Source: Chitinophagaceae bacterium UBA2375 (GTDB lineage Bacteria; Bacteroidota; Bacteroidia; Chitinophagales; Chitinophagaceae). Taken from it: a DNA stretch of 55,892 nucleotides. The stretch spans positions 1 to 55,892 of the forward strand of contig DDTB01000012.1 in NCBI GenBank assembly GCA_002343985.1. Direction: 5' to 3'. This document shows positions 8,059 to 16,621 of this stretch, piece by piece (position 1 is the stretch's first letter; each line of letters starts with the position of its first letter). Made by a program: the position numbers and the translations under genes. The notes under the pieces are model-generated. The model searched no databases and was not told the origin of the DNA. It worked only from the letters and a program-made list of their open reading frames with translations.

Positions 8059-8490
8059 TTACATCGATTTAATCACATACGTCACCACCCCCCAAATACT
8101 GACATTACTATATTCGCCTACTTCCATCGCCGACAGTTTGGGCGTTTCCGGCACCAGCCTGATTTTATGGAAACTCCGCTCATAGCGGCGGATGATCATC
8201 TCCCCATCCACCACCGCGATCACAATCTTTCCCGTAACCGGCTTCAACGAGCGGTCTACAATCACCACATCCCCGTCGTGGATGCAGGCGTTCACCATGC
8301 TGTCGCCGCTCACCCGCATGAAAAAAGTGGCAGGCTTGTTCCGGATCAACTGCTCATTCAGGTCGATCCCCCGTTCCATGTAATCATCGGCCGCGGCCCC
8401 AAAACCCGTGGCATTGGCCGTCTGCACATCGTGCTGGGTAAAGCCCTTGCTGCCCCGGTAACCGGCAGCGTAAAATTTTTCCAGTTCCAT
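8059..8490 (-). CDS. umuD: UmuD-like LexA/S24 protein with altered catalytic lysine
   Basis: A 143-residue S24-family protein aligning without gaps to E. coli UmuD from residue 25 on. The nucleophile is Ser64 in VSGDSM. The position of the catalytic Lys (Lys97 in E. coli UmuD) is Arg101 here, in VDGEMIIRRYE, and the cleavage-site dipeptide Cys-Gly is Thr28-Gly29. Self-cleavage to UmuD' may thus be slow, absent or differently catalysed; this is inference from a by-eye, gap-free alignment. First gene of the umuDC operon; its promoter region shares overlapping palindromes with the divergent gene at 8574. Confidence 0.9.
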   Translation of the reverse strand: MELEKFYAAGYRGSKGFTQHDVQTANATGFGAAADDYMERGIDLNEQLIRNKPATFFMRVSGDSMVNACIHDGDVVIVDRSLKPVTGKIVIAVVDGEMIIRRYERSFHKIRLVPETPKLSAMEVGEYSNVSIWGVVTYVIKSM

Positions 8491-8508
8491 ATAAATTATT
8501 TTTGATTG

Positions 8509-8536
8509 ACTAAATTATTTAGTAAATTTATACTAA
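8509..8536. promoter_or_regulatory. Overlapping palindromic operator between umuD and 2H gene
   Basis: ACTAAAT-T-ATTTAGT (8509-8523) is a perfect palindrome. It overlaps TTAGTA-n6-TACTAA (8519-8536), also perfect. Three ACTAA-type half-sites thus sit in the 83-bp divergent intergenic region, as expected for a dimeric repressor or damage regulator. The regulator is not identified. Confidence 0.6.
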
Positions 8537-8573
8537 GTTTATTAGCTTTTTATAAGTCGTCTAAAATAATTTT

Positions 8574-9188
8574 ATGAAAACAGAGGCCCCGCTTATACAA
8601 GCTTCCCGGCGGATCCGGGAGTACCTGCTCGTTATTGACCCGCCCGAAACCCTGCGGCACCGGGTGGAGAAATGCCGGGAGGCCCTGGTACAGGCATACG
8701 GCATCCACGGAGCGGCGATGGGCCGGCCGCACCTCTCCCTGGCCCGCTTCCGGGCACCGGAAATGGCGGAGGAGAAAATCATCCACCGCCTGCAATGGAT
8801 CAGCATGGCCGAAAAACCTTTTTTGGTGGAGCTGCGCGATTTCGGCAGTTATCCCATGCATGCCATATTTATCCGCATTGCCAACCAGCCGCGCATACTG
8901 CAGTTCATCAGCCGGCTGAAAGAAGCCCGGAAACTGATGAAGCTGGCCGGTGAAGACCCCTGGTTCATACAAGACCCGAACATCGCCCTGGCGGGGCGCC
9001 TGCCCAGGGAAACCTACCTCGATGCCATGAAGGAATACCTGCACAAATCATTCAGCGGGAGGTTCTGGGCAGACTCATGCTTATTGCTGAAACGGAGGGC
9101 GGGTGAAAAAAGATACCAGGTGGTACGCAGGTTCGATTTTGAATGCCTGCCCGCACCCGCGGCACAGGGATCGTTGTTTAATTTATAG
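8574..9188 (+). CDS. 2'-5' RNA ligase/2H phosphoesterase-like protein
   Basis: A 204-residue protein with the LigT/2H layout. The first motif is GRPHLSLARF near residue 50 (His-x-Ser). The second expected His-x-Thr/Ser motif is replaced by DPNIALAGR near 140, where Asn stands in place of His. 2H proteins hydrolyse or form 2',5' or cyclic phosphodiester bonds using two His; with one missing, activity may be lost or changed. Start ATG at 8574 follows the shared operator region. It is divergent from umuDC and convergent with the SRAP gene, a neighbourhood of DNA-damage genes. An ordinary tRNA-processing or nucleotide-binding role remains possible. Confidence 0.7.
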   Translation: MKTEAPLIQASRRIREYLLVIDPPETLRHRVEKCREALVQAYGIHGAAMGRPHLSLARFRAPEMAEEKIIHRLQWISMAEKPFLVELRDFGSYPMHAIFIRIANQPRILQFISRLKEARKLMKLAGEDPWFIQDPNIALAGRLPRETYLDAMKEYLHKSFSGRFWADSCLLLKRRAGEKRYQVVRRFDFECLPAPAAQGSLFNL

Positions 9189-9201
9189 ATAACGGTCACG
9201 C

Positions 9202-9918
9202 CTACGCGAAGACCAGTTCCGGGTATGATACCGGTTCAATGGTTTCGGGCACATTGCTGTCGCCCGTGCGCGAACTGATGCGCTTGCTGATCGTATGGTA
9301 CTGCATCCCCGATTCCGGAAAGGGCATGCAAAGTGTACGGATATCTTCGGGGCTAAGGCCCGGCGAAAGCCAACGGTCCCTTTCGGCAGCGCCGAGTATG
9401 ACGGGCATACGTTGTTTGAGGTTGTGGATGCGTGCCATCATGGGATTGGCTTCGGTAGTGATGATGGAAAAACTCTGTACATGTTCACCGGTGTCCCGGT
9501 CCGTCCAGGCGGCATGGATCCCTGCGAAACAAAACAGCGGGTGGCCCTCCAGGTACACATAATGCGGGTATTTCTTTTTCTGGAAATCCATCCACTCGAA
9601 AAAACCATCCGCGATCACGAGGCAACGGTGATGCGTAATCGAAGACCGGAACGAGGGTTTTTCAAAAATGGTTTCCATGCGGGCATTCAGGGTTTGCGCC
9701 CTCAGTTTATCGGCGTTGGCGCGGCCCTTCACCCAATGAGGGATCAGCCCCCAATGAAACATCTGGATCCTTGAGGGGTCTTCCTGGGTGATCACGGGCA
9801 TCCGCTCAAAACGAAATCCATCGGCATGGTACACCGGCTCCCAGTCGTCGCTCCAACTGGCCTGCAGCTGTATTTCGATCTCAGCTTTTTCCTTGGTTAA
9901 TGAATAATGAAAACACAT
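9202..9918 (-). CDS. SRAP-domain protein (YedK/HMCES family)
   Basis: A 238-residue SOS-response-associated peptidase-fold protein. The start at 9918 is fixed by the required Cys2 (MCFHYSLTK), which after Met removal forms a thiazolidine crosslink to abasic sites in single-stranded DNA. Other active-site marks are the Asn in QTLNARMET, the Glu in ADGFFEW and the His in RIHNLKQRMPVIL. Family function is shielding abasic sites. It is close to umuDC, supporting a DNA-damage neighbourhood. Its start codon lies only four bases from the start codon of the divergent radical SAM gene, so each promoter must overlap the other gene's coding sequence. Confidence 0.92.
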   Translation of the reverse strand: MCFHYSLTKEKAEIEIQLQASWSDDWEPVYHADGFRFERMPVITQEDPSRIQMFHWGLIPHWVKGRANADKLRAQTLNARMETIFEKPSFRSSITHHRCLVIADGFFEWMDFQKKKYPHYVYLEGHPLFCFAGIHAAWTDRDTGEHVQSFSIITTEANPMMARIHNLKQRMPVILGAAERDRWLSPGLSPEDIRTLCMPFPESGMQYHTISKRISSRTGDSNVPETIEPVSYPELVFA

Positions 9919-9922
9919 AGAT

Positions 9923-11032
9923 ATGACTGCTAAAATACCCCCGGAACCTGTTAAAAGTACGGCAAAAAGAGAGGAAACCGGCCAAGCCTACAAATACGGA
10001 AGGGGCGCCCAGTTTAACACGCCCAACCGGTTCTCCCCCACCCAAACCGGCAAAGACCATGCGGAAGGCATTGATGACTGGGCGGAAGCCAATCCCGCCA
10101 CGCAATACATCCTGAGCCAGGCCGCCAGTATTGTCAATAAAGTGGACAGCCCGGATGTGGGCATGTTATACAGCATGAACCCTTACGCGGGATGTGAACA
10201 TGGCTGCATCTATTGTTACGCGCGCAACGTACACGAATACTGGGGCTACAGCGCCGGCCTTGATTTCGAGCAGAAAATCATTGTCAAACAAAACGCGCCC
10301 CAGCTACTCCGGAAATTCCTCATGCACGCCAAATGGGATGGCACGCCCATCAGCATCAGTGGGAATACAGACTGCTATCAACCCGCAGAACAAAAGTTCA
10401 GGCTGACCAGGCAATTGCTCGAAGTATGCCTTGAGTTTAACCAACCGGTTGGATTGATTACCAAAAATGCAGGAATGCTGCGCGACAAAGACATCATAAC
10501 GGAAATGGCTAAACGAAACCTGGTCTCCATACTCGTATCAATCACCAGTTTCGATGAAGACCTGCGCAGGCTGATGGAACCACGCACCACCACGGCCACA
10601 CAACGCGTGCGGCTGATCCGCGAACTCAGCGATGCGGGCGTACGTATGGGTGTTATGCTCGGGCCGATGATTCCGGGGTTAAACGACCACGAAATGCAAC
10701 GCATCATGTACACCGCAAGCCAGCAAGGGGCCCGCTTCGCGGCGTATACGTTCATCCGCCTGAATGGAGCCGTGAAATGGCTGTTTCATCAATGGCTGTT
10801 CAGCAATTTCCCAAACAAGGCACAAAAGGTATGGAGCCTGGTGGAGCAAGGGCATAACGGGCAGGTAAACGATAATAGGTGGGGGATCCGTATGAGGGGC
10901 GAAGGGCCGCTGGCCAATATGATCGCGCAACAATTCAAAAAATACAGCAAGCTGTACGGGCTCGACACGGGGAGATGGGCGCTCGACAGCCACAGGTTTA
11001 AAAGGCCGGGGCTGCAGGGTACATTGTTTTGA
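9923..11032 (+). CDS. PA0069-family radical SAM protein (SPL-like)
   Basis: A 369-residue radical SAM enzyme with the cluster motif CEHGCIYCYA (Cys91, Cys95, Cys98). The opening segment (KYGRGAQFNTPNRF) and the ISGNTDCYQPAE and ITKNAGMLRD motifs match the PA0069/Rv2578c family, distant relatives of spore photoproduct lyase. The substrate is not established; a link to nucleic-acid repair is suggested by that kinship and by the adjacent SRAP and umuDC genes. The start at 9923 is the only Met before the conserved N-terminus. Confidence 0.88.
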   Translation: MTAKIPPEPVKSTAKREETGQAYKYGRGAQFNTPNRFSPTQTGKDHAEGIDDWAEANPATQYILSQAASIVNKVDSPDVGMLYSMNPYAGCEHGCIYCYARNVHEYWGYSAGLDFEQKIIVKQNAPQLLRKFLMHAKWDGTPISISGNTDCYQPAEQKFRLTRQLLEVCLEFNQPVGLITKNAGMLRDKDIITEMAKRNLVSILVSITSFDEDLRRLMEPRTTTATQRVRLIRELSDAGVRMGVMLGPMIPGLNDHEMQRIMYTASQQGARFAAYTFIRLNGAVKWLFHQWLFSNFPNKAQKVWSLVEQGHNGQVNDNRWGIRMRGEGPLANMIAQQFKKYSKLYGLDTGRWALDSHRFKRPGLQGTLF

Positions 11033-11124
11033 TTTCTTTAACAGGCGATGATGCAGCCATTGCCCGTATGTGCAGGTCATGCTTATAAGGACACACAACC
11101 TTCACACTCCCTAAAACGCTGCAC

Positions 11125-14100
11125 ATGCCACACTGGAAAACCCTTTTCTGTATTGCACTCCTGTCACCTCTTGCCATGCAGGCGCAGGACAGGCTCATGG
11201 ACAGGAAGCTCCGCATTCAAAGCTCACGGATAAGCATAAACGCAGAATGCATGTTCGCGACAACCGTGATTGAAATGACCATTTATAACCCTCATCCTGT
11301 GGAAGCGGAAGCCCTTGAAACATTTCGCTTGCAGGACGGACAGGTAATCAGCGGACTGGAACTTGACCTGCACGGGCATTTCCGAAAAGGTTCCATTGAA
11401 GAAAGGTGGAAGGCCTCCAATGCTTACAACAGCGTGGTGGGAAAGAGGATTGATCCCGCGCTGTTGCAACAAATCGGGCACAATTATTACCGCCTGAATG
11501 TATACCCCGTTGCCGCAAGAAGCACCAGGAGGGTGCGCATACATATCACCCAATGGCTGACATGGAAAAACGACAGGCTGCAATACCAGATGCCGGAAAT
11601 TCCAGGCATTGGTACAGACAGCCTTTTTGTAGACGTAAAGATTCCGCAGGCAGCTTCAGACCTGAAGGCCGGAACCGGAATTGCAGAGGTATTAACACTG
11701 ACAAAAAATGAAAGCCGTGCAATACAGGGTCATGCATTTAACGTGCTGCTGAATAAAGCCCTGGCATTTTCCTTTTCACCTGGAAACAAAACAATGGTAC
11801 AGGCAGGGTTCAACATACAAAACCAACCTTACACGGTCATTAGCCTGCAAGACAATTTCCCGGACAAACAAAAAATAGATTATCGCTCCCTGCATATTTA
11901 CTGGGACGCATCGGCATCCATGAAAAACCGCCTGCTTAATGAAGAATTGCAATTCCTGAAAAAATTCCTGAAACAGGAAAAGCCGGAACAACTAACGGTC
12001 ACGTTTTTTAACCAGCGCGTACTTTCCAGCGTGGTAAGCGGAAACAGCGATGAAGAAATCAATGAACTTATTGAATACATCCGGTCATACGATCCAAAGA
12101 GATCTTTTAAACCCGGAAAGGTTCCCATACATGATCCCAATGGCAGTCCGATCCTGGTTTTTACAGACGGTCACCAGCCTCTTATTGTTCCTAAAAAGCC
12201 AAACATGCAGTCAATCATCCATTGCATCAGTTCAGGAAATTTCAGGAATGATCCATACCTGAATGCCGTCAGTGAGCAAAACAGTGGCCAGCGCATTGTT
12301 CTGAATGAAAAAAACATCCGGGAATCAATGGATAAAATTGCATTCGGCTCAACGGGCATCAGTAAAGTCATTGATGGCAATCAATCCATACCTTTCAGGG
12401 CTTTGCAATACCGCCCCGCAGGAAGCCGTTTCATCGTTTTGTCGCATGCTCCCAAAAATGATGTGCAGGTCCGTATGGGAACAGTTCGTAACGATGAAGC
12501 ACTGGCCACATCTGCGCAAACCCCATCTCATTGCAACCTGCCCGATAGCCTGGCCAAACCTTTGCACATGCTCGTTCAGTTCGACTCTGTTAAATCAGAC
12601 AGGTGGATGTCGCTACTAAGTTTTGGCTTAAAGGAAAAAATTGTTACATACCGAACATCCTTTATCGTTTTGGAGCGGATTGAGGATTATATCCAATATA
12701 AAATTGAACCGCCGGATGAACTGGTTGAACCCTGCCGGCAAATGAACTATGTATATAACAAAGCCGAAAAGTTGAGGATCATGTATGGCCTAAGCGATGA
12801 AGAACATATTCAGCAATTAATCGGATACATGAAACCCCGCGAACAATGGTGGACGAAACAATCCATGAAGGAAATCATACTCCGGGAAAATCAACCAACT
12901 GCACAAATCAGCGTGAACAGGCAAGGCGCTGCTCAGACAGATGCTATGTTTCAGTCAACCGCTCCAGGGAACATCAATCTGAATAGCAGCTCCGAATTAT
13001 CGTCTGTTGTTGTTACCGCATATGGCACGCAACGGCAAAGCAAAATGTTGGGGTATAGTACCCGCAGGATAAGCGCAGATGAATTGGTCCAGGCAAAACC
13101 GGTCTTTGTCACGCAAGGACTAACAGGAAAAGTATCCGGCCTGCTGGTGCAATCATTGAACAATTCCGTTTTTGCGGATACGCGCATCACGCTTAGGGGT
13201 ATACGCTCTTTGACGGGCAATAACCAGCCGATGCTGGTGTTGGATAATATGCCGATCAACCTCGGTTTATTATCATCCATAAATCCGAATGATATCGAAG
13301 ACGTAACCATTTTGAAACCCGGGAGCGCGACCGCCATTTATGGATCCGACGGCGTGAATGGGGTGATCATAGTGAAAACCAAAAAAGGGAAACGCTCATA
13401 TTACAGGAACCATTTCCCGGGCAAACAAAAACTGAATAACCTTGAAGATGTGGACTATGTCAGCGATATGAAAGCGGCATCAAGCGACATGATCCTGCAA
13501 ACCTATCTTGAGTTGCAAAAGGAATATAAAAACGATCCGATTTTTTTCTATGACATGGCCGAAATACTCCACCAAAAAGGCTTTACCGATGAAGCCTACG
13601 AAGCGTTGTATCATTGCTCCGAACTGATCATATATCCGGCAAACCGGAGTTCAATCGCGTACATGCTTGAATCCTGGAAAGACTTCAGCGCTGCGAAAGA
13701 AATATACCGCCTGATCCTCGGGCAAAACCCCGGAAACCTGGCTGTGAAAAGGGACCTCGCCCTGGCATACTATCAAACAGCGAATATTGATTCCGCCGCG
13801 CAATTGTATTACGAAATCGTCATGACAAAAATGGAGGATGACTTTTATGGATACACGCATTCTATTCAAATGGCCGCGTTACAGGAATTAAACGCCTTGC
13901 TGTTCCTGTATCCGAATGAACCTAACATGCCTGAGATCGACCCCAGGCTCATCTTCACTTTGCCGGAAGACCTGAGGATCAGTGTTTGCGCCCAAGTAAA
14001 CTATTTCTTTTTGCATGTGAAAGCACCGATAACTGATTCCGCACAGGCATCATTCCCGCCAAATACAGACCAACACAGGTACAGGTATTACGGGTATAAC

Positions 14101-14316
14101 AACCAGGTGAAGGAATACAGCGTGTACAGGGCCATGCCCGGAAAATATAAGGTCCACCTGAGCAGGAACTACTATTATCAACAGGGCAATGAACCCGAAA
14201 TTTACCGCCTGGTAACCTTCAAAAACTTTCAACAGCGTGGGCAAAAACTGGAAATCCAAAACCTGAACCTGACATATCAATACGGCGATTTGGAGGTAGG
14301 CTCGGTAAAGTGGTGA
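11125..14316 (+). CDS. VIT-VWA protein fused to a barrel-less SusC-type plug and TPR region
   Basis: A 1063-residue exported protein (signal peptide to about residue 20, ALLSPLAMQAQD). Domains in order: VIT domain about 25-150 (NPHPVEAEALETFRLQDGQVISG); VWA-like domain about 250-370 with MIDAS-type DASAS at 261-265; a linker with an Asn/Gln-rich segment; a TonB-receptor plug of the SusC/RagA kind about 622-760 (SSVVVTAYGTQ, RGIRSLTGNNQPMLVLDN, AIYGSDGVNGVIIVKTKKG); then TPR-like helices about 780-900 and a C-terminal beta-rich part. No 22-strand barrel follows the plug, so it is not a transporter. It may be a surface or periplasmic adhesion or assembly factor. The gene stands alone, 92 bp after the radical SAM gene. 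Confidence 0.82.
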   Translation: MPHWKTLFCIALLSPLAMQAQDRLMDRKLRIQSSRISINAECMFATTVIEMTIYNPHPVEAEALETFRLQDGQVISGLELDLHGHFRKGSIEERWKASNAYNSVVGKRIDPALLQQIGHNYYRLNVYPVAARSTRRVRIHITQWLTWKNDRLQYQMPEIPGIGTDSLFVDVKIPQAASDLKAGTGIAEVLTLTKNESRAIQGHAFNVLLNKALAFSFSPGNKTMVQAGFNIQNQPYTVISLQDNFPDKQKIDYRSLHIYWDASASMKNRLLNEELQFLKKFLKQEKPEQLTVTFFNQRVLSSVVSGNSDEEINELIEYIRSYDPKRSFKPGKVPIHDPNGSPILVFTDGHQPLIVPKKPNMQSIIHCISSGNFRNDPYLNAVSEQNSGQRIVLNEKNIRESMDKIAFGSTGISKVIDGNQSIPFRALQYRPAGSRFIVLSHAPKNDVQVRMGTVRNDEALATSAQTPSHCNLPDSLAKPLHMLVQFDSVKSDRWMSLLSFGLKEKIVTYRTSFIVLERIEDYIQYKIEPPDELVEPCRQMNYVYNKAEKLRIMYGLSDEEHIQQLIGYMKPREQWWTKQSMKEIILRENQPTAQISVNRQGAAQTDAMFQSTAPGNINLNSSSELSSVVVTAYGTQRQSKMLGYSTRRISADELVQAKPVFVTQGLTGKVSGLLVQSLNNSVFADTRITLRGIRSLTGNNQPMLVLDNMPINLGLLSSINPNDIEDVTILKPGSATAIYGSDGVNGVIIVKTKKGKRSYYRNHFPGKQKLNNLEDVDYVSDMKAASSDMILQTYLELQKEYKNDPIFFYDMAEILHQKGFTDEAYEALYHCSELIIYPANRSSIAYMLESWKDFSAAKEIYRLILGQNPGNLAVKRDLALAYYQTANIDSAAQLYYEIVMTKMEDDFYGYTHSIQMAALQELNALLFLYPNEPNMPEIDPRLIFTLPEDLRISVCAQVNYFFLHVKAPITDSAQASFPPNTDQHRYRYYGYNNQVKEYSVYRAMPGKYKVHLSRNYYYQQGNEPEIYRLVTFKNFQQRGQKLEIQNLNLTYQYGDLEVGSVKW

Positions 14317-14360
14317 AGCGCGGATTTTATAGCTGACTGAAATGCTCTATTTTTACCTCC

Positions 14361-15833
14361 ATGATCCATGAGCAGTCAGTACAGGAAATAGAGGCCTTAT
14401 TTAAACAATGGGGCTGCAACGAAAAATTGCAGATCGAGAAACTTCCCCAGAGCGGGAGCGACCGGGTGTATTACCGGGTGCACACTGAAGGGTTTACCTT
14501 TAAAAGAAACAACCGCTTTATTGTTACCTGCAATGAAAATATCCGGGAGAACAAGAGCTTTATCGCGTTTAGCCGCCATTTCCACAGCATCGGCGCGCCG
14601 GTTCCGGAGATTTACGCCGTGAACGATAAAAACAATGTGTACATCCAGCAAGACCTCGGCCAGCAGTCGCTTCTGCAGGTATTGGAAGAAAAGGGGCTGA
14701 CAGATGAAGTGTATGGGTTGTTCCGGAAAAGCCTGCAAGCTTTGGCGCACCTGCAGATCATTGGCGGCAGGGAACTAGACTATGACTGGTGCATTACCAG
14801 CAGGGAATTCGGGCAACAGGCCATCATGAGCGACCTGCTCTATTTCAAATATTACTTCCTCGATCCGCTCAAAATACCGTATGATAAAGAATTGCTCCTG
14901 CAGGACTTTGATAAGTTCAGCAAATTTTTAGCGGATACCCCTCACCGTTATTTTATGTTCCGCGATTTTCAAAGCCGGAATATCATGGTCAGGGATCATG
15001 ATGTGTTTTTTATTGACTACCAGGGTGGCATGAAAGGCGCCCTGCAATATGATGTGGCTTCCCTGCTCTGGCAGGCAAAGGCCGAACTTCCCGATGACTG
15101 GAAAAACAGGTTGCTCGACGAGTACATGCAGTTCGCGGAGGAGTATCTCGGCACATCGCTGAACAGGGACGAGTTCATCAGCCATTACAATGGTTATGTA
15201 CTGATCAGGCTGCTGCAAGTGCTGGGCGCATACGGGTTCCGCGGTTTATTTGAACGAAAAGCACATTTCCTTACAAGCATCCCATTGGCCCTGCGCAACC
15301 TGAAATGGTTCCTCGATAACCGGAACCCGGGCATCAGCCTGCCGGTTTTTGAATCGCTGTTAGCGGAAATCGTAAAAGACGAAATCATTTCCCGGTTTGA
15401 ACCCATCAGGGCCAATGCCGACACCCCGCTTGTGGTCAGGATCAACAGTTTTTCCTTTTTGAAAACAGGATACCCATCTGATACAACCGGTACCGGCGGC
15501 GGGTATGTGTTTGATTGCCGGGGCATTTTGAACCCGGGCAGGCTGGAAGAATACAAGACCATCACCGGGCGCGACAAACCCGTTAAAGATTTCCTGGAAC
15601 AGAAAACCCGCATGGAAGAATTTTTAGGCCATGTATATCAAACCGTGGATATCACTGTGGAGGATTACATCAAAAGGGGGTTTGAAAACCTGACCGTGAA
15701 TTTCGGGTGCACCGGCGGCCAGCACCGCAGCGTGTATGCCGCAGACGCACTTGCCAGGCACCTGCGAAACAAATATGGGGTTAAAATTGAATTGCGGCAT
15801 ATTGAGCAGGGGATATCCGAAAATAAATACTAA
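14361..15833 (+). CDS. Amino-sugar kinase (AmgK-like) fused to RapZ C-terminal domain
   Basis: A 490-residue two-domain cytosolic protein. Residues about 20-330 are an APH-type kinase: the catalytic loop is FRDFQSRNIM (Asp202, Asn207) and the metal-binding Asp219 is in FIDYQGG. Residues about 355-490 match the RapZ C-terminal domain, with GCTGGQHRSVY at 449-459, the loop that binds glucosamine-6-phosphate in RapZ. The next gene, 24 bp downstream, is a MurU-like nucleotidyltransferase; AmgK and MurU together convert MurNAc to UDP-MurNAc in cell-wall recycling. I infer that this is the MurNAc/GlcNAc 1-kinase of that route, with RapZ_C acting as an amino-sugar sensor or allosteric domain. Confidence 0.85.
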   Translation: MIHEQSVQEIEALFKQWGCNEKLQIEKLPQSGSDRVYYRVHTEGFTFKRNNRFIVTCNENIRENKSFIAFSRHFHSIGAPVPEIYAVNDKNNVYIQQDLGQQSLLQVLEEKGLTDEVYGLFRKSLQALAHLQIIGGRELDYDWCITSREFGQQAIMSDLLYFKYYFLDPLKIPYDKELLLQDFDKFSKFLADTPHRYFMFRDFQSRNIMVRDHDVFFIDYQGGMKGALQYDVASLLWQAKAELPDDWKNRLLDEYMQFAEEYLGTSLNRDEFISHYNGYVLIRLLQVLGAYGFRGLFERKAHFLTSIPLALRNLKWFLDNRNPGISLPVFESLLAEIVKDEIISRFEPIRANADTPLVVRINSFSFLKTGYPSDTTGTGGGYVFDCRGILNPGRLEEYKTITGRDKPVKDFLEQKTRMEEFLGHVYQTVDITVEDYIKRGFENLTVNFGCTGGQHRSVYAADALARHLRNKYGVKIELRHIEQGISENKY

Positions 15834-15857
15834 CGATTACCTATAAACGCAGTTAAT

Positions 15858-16619
15858 ATGGACAGCCTGCTTCCGAAACATACACCTGCCGGCCATTTCC
15901 TTCCCGGTGAAGGGGTTAGGGCGATGATCATGGCCGCAGGCCTGGGTACCAGGCTCAAACCCTGGACCGACAAGCACCCCAAGGCACTCGCGGTGGTCAA
16001 TGGCAAAAGCCTTCTGCAAAGAAATATTGAATACCTCGCTTCCTATGGCATCAACCAGGTAGTGGTCAATATCCATCACTTCGCGGATCAAATTGTGGAT
16101 GCCGTGGAGAAAAATAACGGATGGGGAAGCCAGGTGTTGTTCAGCGATGAAAGGGATGAAGTACTGGAAACGGGCGGCGGCCTGAAAAAGGCGGCACCTA
16201 TGCTGTCGAAAACCGATCCTATTGTTATACTGAACGCCGACATCCTCACTGACCTCAACCTGCACGATATGCTCCGGTTCCACCAGGTGCACGACCCGCT
16301 CGCGACATTAGCCGTCAGCAACAGGGTTTCTTCAAGGTATTTCCTGTTTGATGAGCATCAAAAACTGTGTGGGTGGAAAAATGATAAAACCGGCGAACAA
16401 AGAGGCAAGGACGGTTCAGCCGCTGCCTTTAGCGGATTGCATATCATTTCCCCAAAACTACCGGGGCTGATTACTGAAGAAGGAAAATTTTCACTGGTAG
16501 ATGTGTACCTGCGCCTCGCAACTCATCACAGCATATTGGCATACCCGCACAACAGGTCGAAGTTTATTGATGTAGGCAAACCGGAAAGCTTGTCGATTGC
16601 CGCATCCATGTTCCCGTAA
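15858..16619 (+). CDS. murU: NDP-sugar nucleotidyltransferase, MurU-like
   Basis: A 253-residue nucleotidyltransferase with the signature MIMAAGLGTRLKPWTDKHPK, then VVNIHHFADQI, ETGGGLKKA and VILNADILTD, all typical of GT-A pyrophosphorylases and closest in pattern to MurU (MurNAc-1-P uridylyltransferase). The start at 15858 gives a 22-residue leader before the nucleotide-binding loop; the internal ATG at 15924 is a plausible alternative because the family usually starts one or two residues before the loop. Its operon partner is the AmgK-like kinase just upstream. Related mannose- or glucose-1-phosphate transferases look similar, so the substrate rests on context. Confidence 0.8.
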   Translation: MDSLLPKHTPAGHFLPGEGVRAMIMAAGLGTRLKPWTDKHPKALAVVNGKSLLQRNIEYLASYGINQVVVNIHHFADQIVDAVEKNNGWGSQVLFSDERDEVLETGGGLKKAAPMLSKTDPIVILNADILTDLNLHDMLRFHQVHDPLATLAVSNRVSSRYFLFDEHQKLCGWKNDKTGEQRGKDGSAAAFSGLHIISPKLPGLITEEGKFSLVDVYLRLATHHSILAYPHNRSKFIDVGKPESLSIAASMFP

Positions 16620-16621
16620 AA

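Noticed and set aside
8509..8536. LexA box of E. coli or Bacillus type
   Set aside because: The palindromes match neither CTGT-n8-ACAG nor GAAC-n4-GTTC, so they are reported only as an unassigned operator.
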